Source: Prochloraceae cyanobacterium
Lineage (GTDB): Bacteria; Cyanobacteriota; Cyanobacteriia; Cyanobacteriales; JASJDA01
Assembly: GCA_030065755.1 (NCBI GenBank)
Contig: JASJDA010000045.1
Span: 1 to 40,435 of the forward strand
DNA length: 40,435 nt
Direction of reading: 5' to 3'
The notes below the pieces were generated by a model that did not search any database, was not told the origin of the DNA, and worked only from the letters and a program-made list of their open reading frames with translations. The position numbers and the translations under genes are program-made. Position 1 is the first letter of the stretch, and each line of letters begins with the position of its first letter. Below are positions 8,250-15,882 of the stretch, one piece after another.

Positions 8250-8927
8250 TTATTGGCATCCTTGAATAAAATCTATAACTTGGTGTATGTGTCCTGGTTG
8301 GGTAGCAATCAAAATAGTTGAATTAGACTCCATCACCGTACTGCCATTGGGAATAATTAAATTTGTATGGGGATGGGATTGATAACCAATAATTAGAGAA
8401 CCCTTAGGAAAATTAGAATCGCGAGCGAGTTCGGAAACAGTACGACCGACAACATAACAATGATTGGGAAGAGAAAGTTTGAGTACTTCAATCTGTCCCT
8501 GCTCGAAATGCAATATCGATTCTACTTGAGGATATTCAATGGCACTCACCATGCTGGAAACCGCTAGGTCAATAGCACCAACGATCCGATTTGCTCCTGC
8601 TAAACGAAGAGGTGCAGCAAAATCAGAATGACGCATCCTAGCCAAAATATAGGGAACCCCGTAGTGCTTAGCGAGAGTTACCATTGCCAGATTCAAAGCA
8701 TCACTTTGGAGGACAGCAGCAAAGGCATCTGCTTTACGAATACCTGCTTCTAATAAAACTTCCGTACTCACAGCACTGCCTTCAAAAGCCATCGCTCCCA
8801 CTTGTTCGCGAGCATAATGGCAAGCGTTAGGATCGATATCTATCACAGCTACAGTATGCCCTAGTTCGATCAATTTTTGTGATAAACTCAACCCGATTAA
8901 GCCTGCTCCACCAATTAGCACGTACAT
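8250..8927 (-). CDS. TrkA-type NAD-binding potassium uptake regulator
   Basis: A 225-residue cytosolic RCK/KTN protein. The N-terminal TrkA-N Rossmann domain shows GGAGLIG at residues 6-12 and the acidic strand end V-I-D-I-D at about 31-35. The C-terminal part (about 140-220) is a TrkA-C (RCK_C) domain with the G-R-T-V-S-E-L segment. Such proteins gate K+ transporters or channels in response to nucleotides. No membrane subunit is adjacent, so the partner must be encoded elsewhere. The gene stands alone. Start is the ATG giving MYVLIGGAG. Confidence 0.88.
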   Translation of the reverse strand: MYVLIGGAGLIGLSLSQKLIELGHTVAVIDIDPNACHYAREQVGAMAFEGSAVSTEVLLEAGIRKADAFAAVLQSDALNLAMVTLAKHYGVPYILARMRHSDFAAPLRLAGANRIVGAIDLAVSSMVSAIEYPQVESILHFEQGQIEVLKLSLPNHCYVVGRTVSELARDSNFPKGSLIIGYQSHPHTNLIIPNGSTVMESNSTILIATQPGHIHQVIDFIQGCQ

Positions 8928-9090
8928 AAATAAATAGCTACTGTCATAGGAAACTTATTCCAATTTAGCCGAAATTATGAGGTGCGTTCCCACTTCGAGA
9001 AACAGCTAAAATTGTTGCTAAAATTTTGCTAAAGAGTGGATAATCTTAGGCAAAAGATTCCCTCCCTACCGTTTTTCTTGCAGTTGAGAG

Positions 9091-9141
9091 CCTACGGTTT
9101 GAAACCGTAGGATGAAAACAAGAGTGAAGCTTTAGCTTCAC
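9091..9141. repeat. Tandem pair of hairpins
   Basis: CCTACGGT-TTGAA-ACCGTAGG is followed 12 nt later by GTGAAGC-TTTA-GCTTCAC. Both stems are perfect. They probably belong to a mobile-element end or act as a terminator. Confidence 0.5.
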
Positions 9142-9397
9142 GTATCTTTATTTATTTTTAATAATAGAGCATTTAAAATAGTTTTATAATACTGATTACA
9201 AACTAAAATAATTGGTGAAAAACCCAGACGTTTGTAAAAAAAGCACATTGAAAATTGAAGATATCAGGTTGTACAAAAAATTAGATTATAAGCGCCTTTT
9301 GTGCGTAAAATCTTTAGGGTTCAAAAACTAAAAGCAAGTGTACAGCTAGGTTTTAACTTAGTCGAGGCACGTCGAAAGTTTCCGTGCGCTTTCAATT

Positions 9398-9497
9398 AGT
9401 TAGAAAAATCTAACTAAAAACGAAGCGAGGCGTGTTTTTAAACCGCCGTAGCGACAACCGTTTAGAATCCCGTTTTTTCAAAGACGGGAGATGTCAA
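9398..9497 (+). mobile_element. Solo IS200/IS605-like right end
   Basis: TCCCGT/ACGGGA (9468-9489) forms a hairpin immediately followed by GATGTCAA (9490-9497). The same geometry recurs at 15754-15785. A hairpin followed by GGATGTCAA-like sequence is a common right-end layout of cyanobacterial IS200/IS605 elements. Together with the stem at 9398-9415 it could be the 3' end of a lost tnpB and its guide-RNA scaffold. This is an inference; no tnpB coding sequence is left. Confidence 0.45.
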
Positions 9498-9506
9498 ACT
9501 AGTACT

Positions 9507-11669
9507 ATGCCGAAAGCTAAAAACACTGCAAGTGATATCGATCTCAACGATCCCCAATATTATTTCAATCGAGAACTGAGCTGGTTAGAGTTTAATTATC
9601 GAGTGCTGTACGAAGCTTTAGATCCCCGAACGCCACTTCTAGAGTGTCTCAAATTCATGGGAATTTTTAGCTCCAACCTAGATGAATTTTTTATGGTGAG
9701 AGTGGCGGGACTAAAACAGCAAGTAGAAGCAGGAGTAACGAAACTGACGCCAGACGGTCGCACGCCTTCCCAACAATTAGAAGCAATTAGCACTCGCCTC
9801 CGTCCTTTAATAGAAAAACAAGATCTGTACTTTGAATCTACCCTAAGAAAAAATTTAGCAGCAGTTGGCATCCACTTACTCGACTATGTGGATCTCAATC
9901 AAGAACAGCGCACCTACGTGCAAAATCTATTTAAAGAACAAATCTTTCCAGTCCTCACCCCTCTAGCTGTGGATCCTTCCCATCCATTTCCCTACATTTC
10001 CAATCTCAGCCTCAATTTAGCTGTAGTTGTCAAAGATCCCGATCGCGATAACGAATTATTTGCTCGCATTAAAGTTCCTAAGGTCTTACCTCGCTTCATA
10101 CCTTTACCAGAAGAATTACGACAAAGCCAAGGAAAAAAAGTCTCGGCTTGGACGGGAGTACCTTTAGAACAGGTAATTACCCACAACCTCCAATCCCTCT
10201 TTCCAGGAATGAATATCTTTGAGTGTCATCCCTTCCGAGTTACTAGAAATGCCGACCTAGCAGTAGAAGAAGACGAAGCAGACGATCTGATGCTCGCGAT
10301 CGAAAAAGAACTGCGCAAGCGAAGGGTTGGCGGTTCGGCTGTACGAGTAGAAATTCACTCCTCCACACCAGAAAACGTACGTCTAATGCTGATGCGGGAG
10401 TTGTCTCTAGAAGAAAATGACGTTTATGAAATGGACGGTTTACTGGGACTGGGAGATTTAATGTCGTTTATAAGTTTGCCCCTTCCTAAACTCAAAGATA
10501 CTCCTTGGACTTCAGTAATTCCCTCCCAACTGCACAGGTTTAGCGATCCCTCCATCAGCAACTCTAACCTTGAAGAAGATGGAGATGATTTTTTTGCCTT
10601 AATTCGCGAATCAGACAGCTTAGTACATCATCCTTATCATTCTTTTGAAGCCACAGTACAGAAATTTATTACCCAAGCCGCTCACGATCGCGACGTGTTG
10701 GCAATTAAAATGACTTTGTATCGCACTTCTGGGGATTCGCCAATTGTTAAAGCTTTGATCGACGCAGCAGAAAATGAGAAGCAAGTAGTAGTTTTAGTGG
10801 AACTAAAAGCCCGTTTTGACGAAGAGAATAACATTATTTGGGCAAGAAAGTTAGAAAAAGCAGGCGTACACGTAGTATACGGCTTGGTCGGTTTGAAAAC
10901 TCACACTAAAATAGTCTTGGTAGTACGCAAACAAGAAAAACAGATTCATCGCTACGTTCACATCGGTACGGGAAATTACAATCCTAAAACGGCTAAGTTA
11001 TATACCGACATCGGATTATTGACCTGTCGTAAAGACTTAGGAGCCGATCTGACCGACTTATTTAATTTCTTGACTGGTTACTCGCGACAAAAATCTTATC
11101 GCAAGCTCTTAGTTGCTCCTTTTAATTTGCGCGAGCGCATGACCGAGATGGTTCTTCGGGAAATCGAACATTCTCGCAATGGGGTAAGCGGTCGCATTGT
11201 TGCCAAAATGAACTCTTTGGTAGATCCCAAAATTATTAGCGCTCTTTACGAAGCATCCAGAGGAGGAGTAAAAATCGATCTGATCGTGCGAGGAATTTGC
11301 TGTCTGCGTCCAGGAGTTGAAGGTATCAGCGAAAATATTCGCGTCATTAGTATTATCGGTCGCTTTTTAGAACACTCCCGTATTTTTTACTTTCACAACG
11401 GAGGTAAAGAAGAAGTTTATATCGGTAGTGCTGATTGGATGACTCGCAACCTGAGCAGACGGGTTGAAGTAGTGACCCCTGTCGAAGAGCCCGAAATTGT
11501 TAAAGACTTACAAGAAATTCTCGGTATCATGTTGGCAGATAATCGACAGGCTTGGGAACTCCAACCCGACGGTCAATACATTCAAAGACAACCAGCAGGT
11601 AATAGTCGCTCGCAAAGCTCTCAAAATATTTTAATGGAAATGGCTCTGCGATCGGGAAGCCCTAGCTGA
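9507..11669 (+). CDS. ppk1: Polyphosphate kinase 1
   Basis: PPK1 reversibly builds polyphosphate from ATP. The protein is 720 residues from the ATG at 9507 and has the normal order: N-terminal helical domain (DPQYYFNRELSWLEFN near residue 15), head domain, then two PLD-like catalytic domains. The histidine that is phosphorylated lies in the L-K-T-H-T-K-I-V segment. The second conserved His is in HSRIFYFHNGG, close to the C-terminus. The frame is open upstream to a GTG at 9432, but those 25 codons are translated from the IS-like hairpin at 9468-9497 and are unlike PPK1, so 9507 is preferred. It is followed by infC after 124 bp. Confidence 0.96.
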   Translation: MPKAKNTASDIDLNDPQYYFNRELSWLEFNYRVLYEALDPRTPLLECLKFMGIFSSNLDEFFMVRVAGLKQQVEAGVTKLTPDGRTPSQQLEAISTRLRPLIEKQDLYFESTLRKNLAAVGIHLLDYVDLNQEQRTYVQNLFKEQIFPVLTPLAVDPSHPFPYISNLSLNLAVVVKDPDRDNELFARIKVPKVLPRFIPLPEELRQSQGKKVSAWTGVPLEQVITHNLQSLFPGMNIFECHPFRVTRNADLAVEEDEADDLMLAIEKELRKRRVGGSAVRVEIHSSTPENVRLMLMRELSLEENDVYEMDGLLGLGDLMSFISLPLPKLKDTPWTSVIPSQLHRFSDPSISNSNLEEDGDDFFALIRESDSLVHHPYHSFEATVQKFITQAAHDRDVLAIKMTLYRTSGDSPIVKALIDAAENEKQVVVLVELKARFDEENNIIWARKLEKAGVHVVYGLVGLKTHTKIVLVVRKQEKQIHRYVHIGTGNYNPKTAKLYTDIGLLTCRKDLGADLTDLFNFLTGYSRQKSYRKLLVAPFNLRERMTEMVLREIEHSRNGVSGRIVAKMNSLVDPKIISALYEASRGGVKIDLIVRGICCLRPGVEGISENIRVISIIGRFLEHSRIFYFHNGGKEEVYIGSADWMTRNLSRRVEVVTPVEEPEIVKDLQEILGIMLADNRQAWELQPDGQYIQRQPAGNSRSQSSQNILMEMALRSGSPS

Positions 11670-11781
11670 AACAAAACAACTTAGTGCGCGATCGTTTATT
11701 TGGAAATTTGTCAAGTTTTCTCAATTACTCTATTGCTACGCGATACAATCAAGATAAGTATGTAAGCAAATTTATCCGATA

Positions 11782-11796
11782 GAGGAGTATTTAATT
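11782..11796 (+). promoter_or_regulatory. infC ribosome binding site with AUU start
   Basis: GAGGAG at 11782-11787 lies 6 nt before an ATT at 11794. The next usable codon, TTG at 11800, is 12 nt away, which is too far. infC is known to use AUU, through which IF-3 represses its own synthesis. Confidence 0.7.
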
Positions 11797-12399
11797 CGCT
11801 TGAAGAAATCAGGAAACGGAAAAAAACAACTAAGGTCCTTCCAGCAACCAGAACAACACAGAATTAACGCAAAGATAAAAGCTAAAGAAGTTAGAATTAT
11901 CGGCGAAAATGGAGAACAAATAGGTATTAAGACCATTCAAGAAGCATTAACCCTAGCTCAAGAGGCTAATCTAGATTTGGTCGAAGTAGCTCCCAATGCT
12001 TCTCCACCAGTCTGCAAGCTGATTGATTACGGTAAATTTAAGTATCGACTGCAAAAGAAAAAAGCAGAAGCTAAAAAAAATCGCACTGACAATACCGTTA
12101 AAGAATTAAAAATCAGATATTGTACCGATAAAGGCGATCTAGATACTAAGATCAAGCAAGCTCGTAAATTTCTCAACGATGGTTATAAAGTTAAATTCTC
12201 CATGCGATTTAAGGGACGAGAGCGCTCTTTTATCCATTTAGGCCAAGAAAAATTAGAGCAAGTTGTCGAGAACTTAAAAGATATTGCTAACCTCGAAGAA
12301 CGCAGCTCTTTTACTGGAGGACAGCTCTATATGATACTGTCTCCGCTCAAAAACAAAGCTACCCAACAACTAGAGTCACAACAACAAATAGCTAGCTAA
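11794..12399 (+). CDS. infC: Translation initiation factor IF-3
   Basis: IF-3 binds the 30S subunit, prevents subunit joining and checks start codon pairing. With the AUU start the protein is 201 residues: a 30-residue basic leader, the N-domain (about 35-100, with ALTLAQEANLDLVEVAPNASPPVCKLIDYGKFKY), then the basic linker KKKAEAKK and the C-domain (about 110-190). The C-domain reads RYCTDKGDLDTKIKQARKFL, which diverges from the usual K-M-R-Y version of cyanobacterial IF-3, and the protein has a long C-terminal tail. It may be a second, paralogous infC. That part is an impression from sequence and needs a genome check. Confidence 0.9.
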   Translation: MRLKKSGNGKKQLRSFQQPEQHRINAKIKAKEVRIIGENGEQIGIKTIQEALTLAQEANLDLVEVAPNASPPVCKLIDYGKFKYRLQKKKAEAKKNRTDNTVKELKIRYCTDKGDLDTKIKQARKFLNDGYKVKFSMRFKGRERSFIHLGQEKLEQVVENLKDIANLEERSSFTGGQLYMILSPLKNKATQQLESQQQIAS

Positions 12400-12803
12400 A
12401 TTGTAGATTCTCGTCTCAGGGGCCTAGAATACACTCGACTTGCTTGAGGAATTAACTATCCCTAGGCTCACTTTTAGCTGGAAATTCGTACTTATAGCTC
12501 TCAAACTCCCTATTAAATGATGTCGAGGGTTCGATCGCGGTTCCATCTCCGAGCAGCTTTTTGACTCGCTCGGTTAGTTTAGCTTGTTAATTTTTACTTG
12601 TGTAAATTTTTTTAATGTTTTTCATAAAAAAAGCAATAAAATTAGATAAATTAGATTTAGGAGAAGATAGTAATATTTTAGGTTCTTTCCCTACCTTAAA
12701 AAATAGTTTCTCTCTTACCAAAGCACAATAACTATTGTTGGGTAAAACCCCTCTACCTAACTTTTTCTAGGATGCACAAAAATCAATTGTGGAGGTAAGT
12801 ATT
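12400..12803. other. AT-rich gap upstream of hsp20
   Basis: No gene was found. It should hold the hsp20 promoter, but no CIRCE element (TTAGCACTC/GAGTGCTAA) is present and no single -35/-10 pair stands out. GGAGG at 12791-12795 is the ribosome binding site for hsp20. Confidence 0.6.
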
Positions 12804-13283
12804 ATGCCAATTACTCGTTGGGAACCTTTGTCTGAAATTGAACGTTGGGATCCATTTCATTGGGAACCGTGGCGGGAAATAGATGCCTTACAAAAACAAA
12901 TGAATCGCCTATTCGATCGCCTCGTACCTACCGGTAATGGAGAACGTCGCAGAGCCTTTATTCCTTCTGCAGAAATGGAAGAAACGGCAGAAGAACTTCT
13001 GATCAAATTAGAAATTCCAGGATTAGAAGCAAAAGATATCGACATTGAAGTCACAGAACAGTCTGTTTCTATCAAAGGAGAACGCAAAGAAGAAACCACG
13101 ACAGAAGAAAAAGGAATGGTTCGCTCTGAATTCCATTATGGGAAATTTGAAAGGACGATCGCTTTACCTTCTCACATTCAAGGGGATAAAGTAAAAGCAG
13201 AATACAAACATGGTATTTTGCACCTGAGAATGCCCAAAGTGGAAGAAGAAAAACGCAAATCTATCAAAGTAGAAATTGCTTGA
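12804..13283 (+). CDS. Hsp20 / alpha-crystallin small heat shock protein
   Basis: An ATP-independent holdase chaperone of 159 residues. The alpha-crystallin domain spans about 45-155, with the expected LLIKLEIPGLEAKDIDIEV strand pair and the GILHLRMPK signature. The N-terminal arm starts MPITRWEPLSEIERWDPF. The ATG at 12804 has GGAGG 8 nt upstream, so it is preferred over the in-frame GTG at 12789. A strong terminator at 13341 ends the unit. The downstream neighbour is a universal stress protein. Confidence 0.96.
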   Translation: MPITRWEPLSEIERWDPFHWEPWREIDALQKQMNRLFDRLVPTGNGERRRAFIPSAEMEETAEELLIKLEIPGLEAKDIDIEVTEQSVSIKGERKEETTTEEKGMVRSEFHYGKFERTIALPSHIQGDKVKAEYKHGILHLRMPKVEEEKRKSIKVEIA

Positions 13284-13340
13284 GATCCTTTTGAGCACTA
13301 TACGATCGGTTAGTGTAGACTCAAAACATTAAGATAAAGA

Positions 13341-13381
13341 GACAGGAGCGATGATTTCTGTCGCACCTGTCGCTTTTTTTT
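13341..13381 (+). terminator. Rho-independent terminator after hsp20
   Basis: The stem is GACAGG-A-GCGA paired with TCGC-A-CCTGTC around a 9-nt loop, with one A/A mismatch, followed by GC and eight T. An in-frame ATG at 13351 falls inside this hairpin, which argues against it being the start of the next gene. Confidence 0.85.
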
Positions 13382-13425
13382 CTTCTCTAAGTGTTAGAAT
13401 TAACGAGCTGTCTCCTGTTTTGTAT

Positions 13426-13968
13426 ATGAGCGAATCAAGCGCACCCCTAAGCGGATCTCTTGGAGATCGAGATCGGAGCAAACAACCGCCGTACAATAAA
13501 ATTCTAGTAGCTTTAGATAGATCTTCTCAACCAGAAGCAATTGTCGAGATGGCATCCAACTTGTCTCAAAAGCATCACACCATCATGATGCTTTTTCATT
13601 GTTTGAGTTGGGAAGAAGAAGAAAAAGCTAACCCATTAATCGGAATTGGCACATTAGCAGATATAAACATCTACACCTACAAAAAATTGCAGAAACTTCG
13701 CCACGAAAGTCTGCAAAAGGATCTAGAGCAAGTTAAACAATGGCTGAGCCATCTTTCCGAGCAGCCGATCGCAAAAGATATTAGGGTGGAAATTGATTGT
13801 CGGGTGGGATCTCCAGGGTGGTCGATTTGCGAGCGCTCCAAAGATTGGGGTGCAGATTTAATCGTTATCGGTCGTCGCGGTCATAAAGGAATCTCAGAAC
13901 TTTTGTTAGGAAGTGTCAGTAACTACGTGGTTCATCACGCTACCTGTAACGTTTTAGTAGTTCAGTAA
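13426..13968 (+). CDS. Universal stress protein, UspA family
   Basis: A single Usp domain of 180 residues from the ATG at 13426. It opens with KILVALDRSSQ, the usual first strand and nucleotide-binding Asp. Near the C-terminus it has G-R-R-G, nine residues, then G-S, the G-2X-G-9X-G(S/T) pattern of ATP-binding Usp proteins. An insertion of about 30 residues between strand 2 and helix 2 is common in cyanobacterial Usps. A longer reading from 13351 would start inside the hsp20 terminator and is rejected. The role is stress related but not defined. Confidence 0.9.
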   Translation: MSESSAPLSGSLGDRDRSKQPPYNKILVALDRSSQPEAIVEMASNLSQKHHTIMMLFHCLSWEEEEKANPLIGIGTLADINIYTYKKLQKLRHESLQKDLEQVKQWLSHLSEQPIAKDIRVEIDCRVGSPGWSICERSKDWGADLIVIGRRGHKGISELLLGSVSNYVVHHATCNVLVVQ

Positions 13969-14037
13969 CATAATCCTACACTGATACTGAAGTAGCTTGG
14001 TGCAAAATGTGAGGTTAAAGAATCAAGATAATTCAAC

Positions 14038-15381
14038 TTACGTCTTCTTTCTCTGCTGCTCGGAGTATTTGATTCGAGATGCTTTAAAAGCAACTTCTAG
14101 ATCTTCATCCACAACCAGCAATACACTCTCTTGATTAAACTGCTGGATATAAGATTCCATAATCTCGTCGAGGGCATTTTCGTTGTCTTGGGTATCTTTA
14201 AACACAATTGTCACAACTTTAGATGGTTCTTTGATAATTGTGTCTGCACCATTGCGAAACTGCCCATCTGCATCAAAAATTGTTAATCTATCAGGGAAGC
14301 GTGGAGTAATCGTACTATCAACAAATTCGGCAAACTGCTTTTCAGAAACCTGTCCCCCTCCAGGAATATTACGTCCAAAAAACAAATCTGCTGCAATCAA
14401 TTCTGGAGTAGGATCGTTGTCAATGGGATCTCGGTTCGGAACAAAACGAACTGCTATATCTTCATTAACTGCCCATAAAACACTTTGCTGATTAAACTCT
14501 TCGATATAGAATTCTATAATCTCGTCGAGGGCATTTTCGTTGTCTTGGGTATCTTCAAACACAATTGTCACAACTTTAGATGGTTCTTCGATAATTGGGT
14601 CTGTAGGACTCTGGCGAAACTGCCCGTCTGCATCAAAAATTGTTAATCCATCAGGGAAGCGTGGAGTAATCGTACTATCAACAAATTCGGCAAACTGCTT
14701 TTCAGAAACCTGTCCCCCTCCAGGAATATTACGTCCAAAAAACAAATCTGCTGCAATCAATTCTGGAGTAGGATCGCTGTCAATGATTACTGGCAGCTCA
14801 AAACCTATCTTCAATTCATCTTTGTTAGTTACTTGCCAGATACTTCCCTGATTAAATTGTTGTAAATATGCTCTAACAATTTCATCGAGAGCCATCTCGT
14901 TTGTCGGAGTATCTTCAATAAAAAGAGTGACAACTTTAACTTTAGATGGTTCTTCGATAATTGTTTTCCTACCGTCGGGAAACTTTCCCTCTGCCTCAAA
15001 AATCCTTCTTTGTGCGTCAAAAATCGTTAACCCATCAGGGAAATTTGGAGTAATGGTACTATCGACAAATTCGGCAAAGTCTTCTTCAAAATCTTCTTCA
15101 CAAACTTCTTCCTCTCCAGGAACATTACAGCCAAAAAATAAATCTTTTTGAATCAGACCATCGAGGCGATCGTACCCATTTGGTTTTACCTCTAGCTCTT
15201 GCTGATTATTTTTAACCGGAATAAGTCCTGATAAATGTGGCGTTTCTAAGGCGATTAAGTCTTTATTGATTGTTGATAACATTTGGTAGCCAGCATATGC
15301 CGGTTGACTATTGGTCATCAGCCAAAAAACTAAAGAGAATACCAAAGCGAGCGTCGGCTTAATTAGACAATTGAAAATCAT
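14038..15381 (-). CDS. Secreted protein with three tandem DUF3574 units
   Basis: A 447-residue protein. Residues 1-30 form a signal peptide ending AYA, so export to the periplasm is likely. Three repeats follow (about 75-190, 205-320 and 325-440), each with DLFFG-(R/C)N-(I/V)PG, a segment F-A-E-F-V-D-S-T-I-T-P and FPDGLTIFDA, then EPSK-V-(V/T), a pattern of DUF3574. Repeats 2 and 3 are nearly identical at DNA level with a 357-bp period, so the last duplication is recent. Repeat 1 is diverged and contains two additional Cys (FGCNVPGEEEVCEE). Function of DUF3574 is unknown. The usual family members have a single domain, so the triplication is notable. Confidence 0.8.
   Translation of the reverse strand: MIFNCLIKPTLALVFSLVFWLMTNSQPAYAGYQMLSTINKDLIALETPHLSGLIPVKNNQQELEVKPNGYDRLDGLIQKDLFFGCNVPGEEEVCEEDFEEDFAEFVDSTITPNFPDGLTIFDAQRRIFEAEGKFPDGRKTIIEEPSKVKVVTLFIEDTPTNEMALDEIVRAYLQQFNQGSIWQVTNKDELKIGFELPVIIDSDPTPELIAADLFFGRNIPGGGQVSEKQFAEFVDSTITPRFPDGLTIFDADGQFRQSPTDPIIEEPSKVVTIVFEDTQDNENALDEIIEFYIEEFNQQSVLWAVNEDIAVRFVPNRDPIDNDPTPELIAADLFFGRNIPGGGQVSEKQFAEFVDSTITPRFPDRLTIFDADGQFRNGADTIIKEPSKVVTIVFKDTQDNENALDEIMESYIQQFNQESVLLVVDEDLEVAFKASRIKYSEQQRKKT
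14161..14790. repeat. In-gene tandem duplication, period about 357-360 bp
   Basis: The stretches at about 14161-14420 and 14518-14780 match almost base for base, with a few substitutions and one 3-nt indel. They encode the third and second DUF3574 units. Confidence 0.85.
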
Positions 15382-15597
15382 TTTCTATAACTACTCAAAA
15401 TTACTTCTTCTCTTTTACTCAGAATTACTTCTTCTCTTTTCTGAAAGAGCTAAGTTTTTGTAATAATTATTCATGAGGGTATTCCCAAAAGAAAACCCAA
15501 CTACATTCACAGGTTTGCTACGGTACTGACGAGTAATGAGGAACAGGTTGTTGATGTTATTCGGGCGCTCGCTACTGTCAATCCAGACCAAATTCAT

Positions 15598-15785
15598 CCC
15601 ACCACTAAAAGTGGGGGACTTCTTTTGACGTTTAGTTAAAAAATGTGGGCTAATTATTTGGATTCGATACTCTTTAGTTGAGGATTTTATTTCCTCAACC
15701 CGTTCAGAATTCATCCAACTCTCCATTTTTGAGTTTCTTGAATAGATGGGGAATCCGCGCCCTGGAAGTGCGCGGAGGATGTCAA
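15598..15785. mobile_element. IS200/IS605-derived hairpin element without transposase
   Basis: Three hairpins occur in about 190 bp. One is around CACTAAAAGTG at about 15598-15616. The second, GTTGAGGA/TCCTCAAC, is at 15677-15699. The third, TCCGCGC/GCGCGGA, is at 15754-15776 and is followed by GGATGTCAA. The last resembles the right end at 9468-9497. The set is consistent with a non-autonomous derivative mobilised by an IS200/IS605 TnpA. No transposase is present. A minus-strand frame covering it (15415-15726) is not considered a gene. Confidence 0.45.
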
Positions 15786-15882
15786 TGTGAAAACCTTATT
15801 CTAGTTTCAGAAACTAATCTCTATATTGATTAGTCAATTTTGTTTAAATCTAATTACACTGTAGGTCTTCTCGAGATTCAGG

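Larger units (their letters stand above)
8928..9506. other. Long hairpin-rich gap with IS200/IS605-like relic
   Basis: No supported gene lies here. It contains two adjacent hairpins at 9091-9111 (CCTACGGT/ACCGTAGG) and 9124-9141 (GTGAAGC/GCTTCAC), a 7-bp stem AGTTAGA/TCTAACT at 9398-9415, and the right-end-like hairpin at 9468-9497. Regions like this are usual next to or at the 3' end of IS200/IS605 elements. No transposase frame remains. Confidence 0.5.

Noticed and set aside
8043-8321. Plus-strand frame of about 92 residues
   Set aside because: It runs antisense to both the RHH-like frame and the TrkA gene and has no family features.
9432-9506. N-terminal extension of ppk1 from a GTG
   Set aside because: It is translated from the IS-like hairpin and does not resemble PPK1.
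12400-12803. CIRCE heat-shock operator before hsp20
   Set aside because: No TTAGCACTC/GAGTGCTAA inverted repeat is present.
14183-14851. Two similar plus-strand frames that look like a repeated gene family
   Set aside because: They are antisense shadows of the duplicated DUF3574 units; the likeness comes from the repeat.
15415-15726. Minus-strand frame of about 103 residues
   Set aside because: It covers the hairpin element and its composition is not protein-like.
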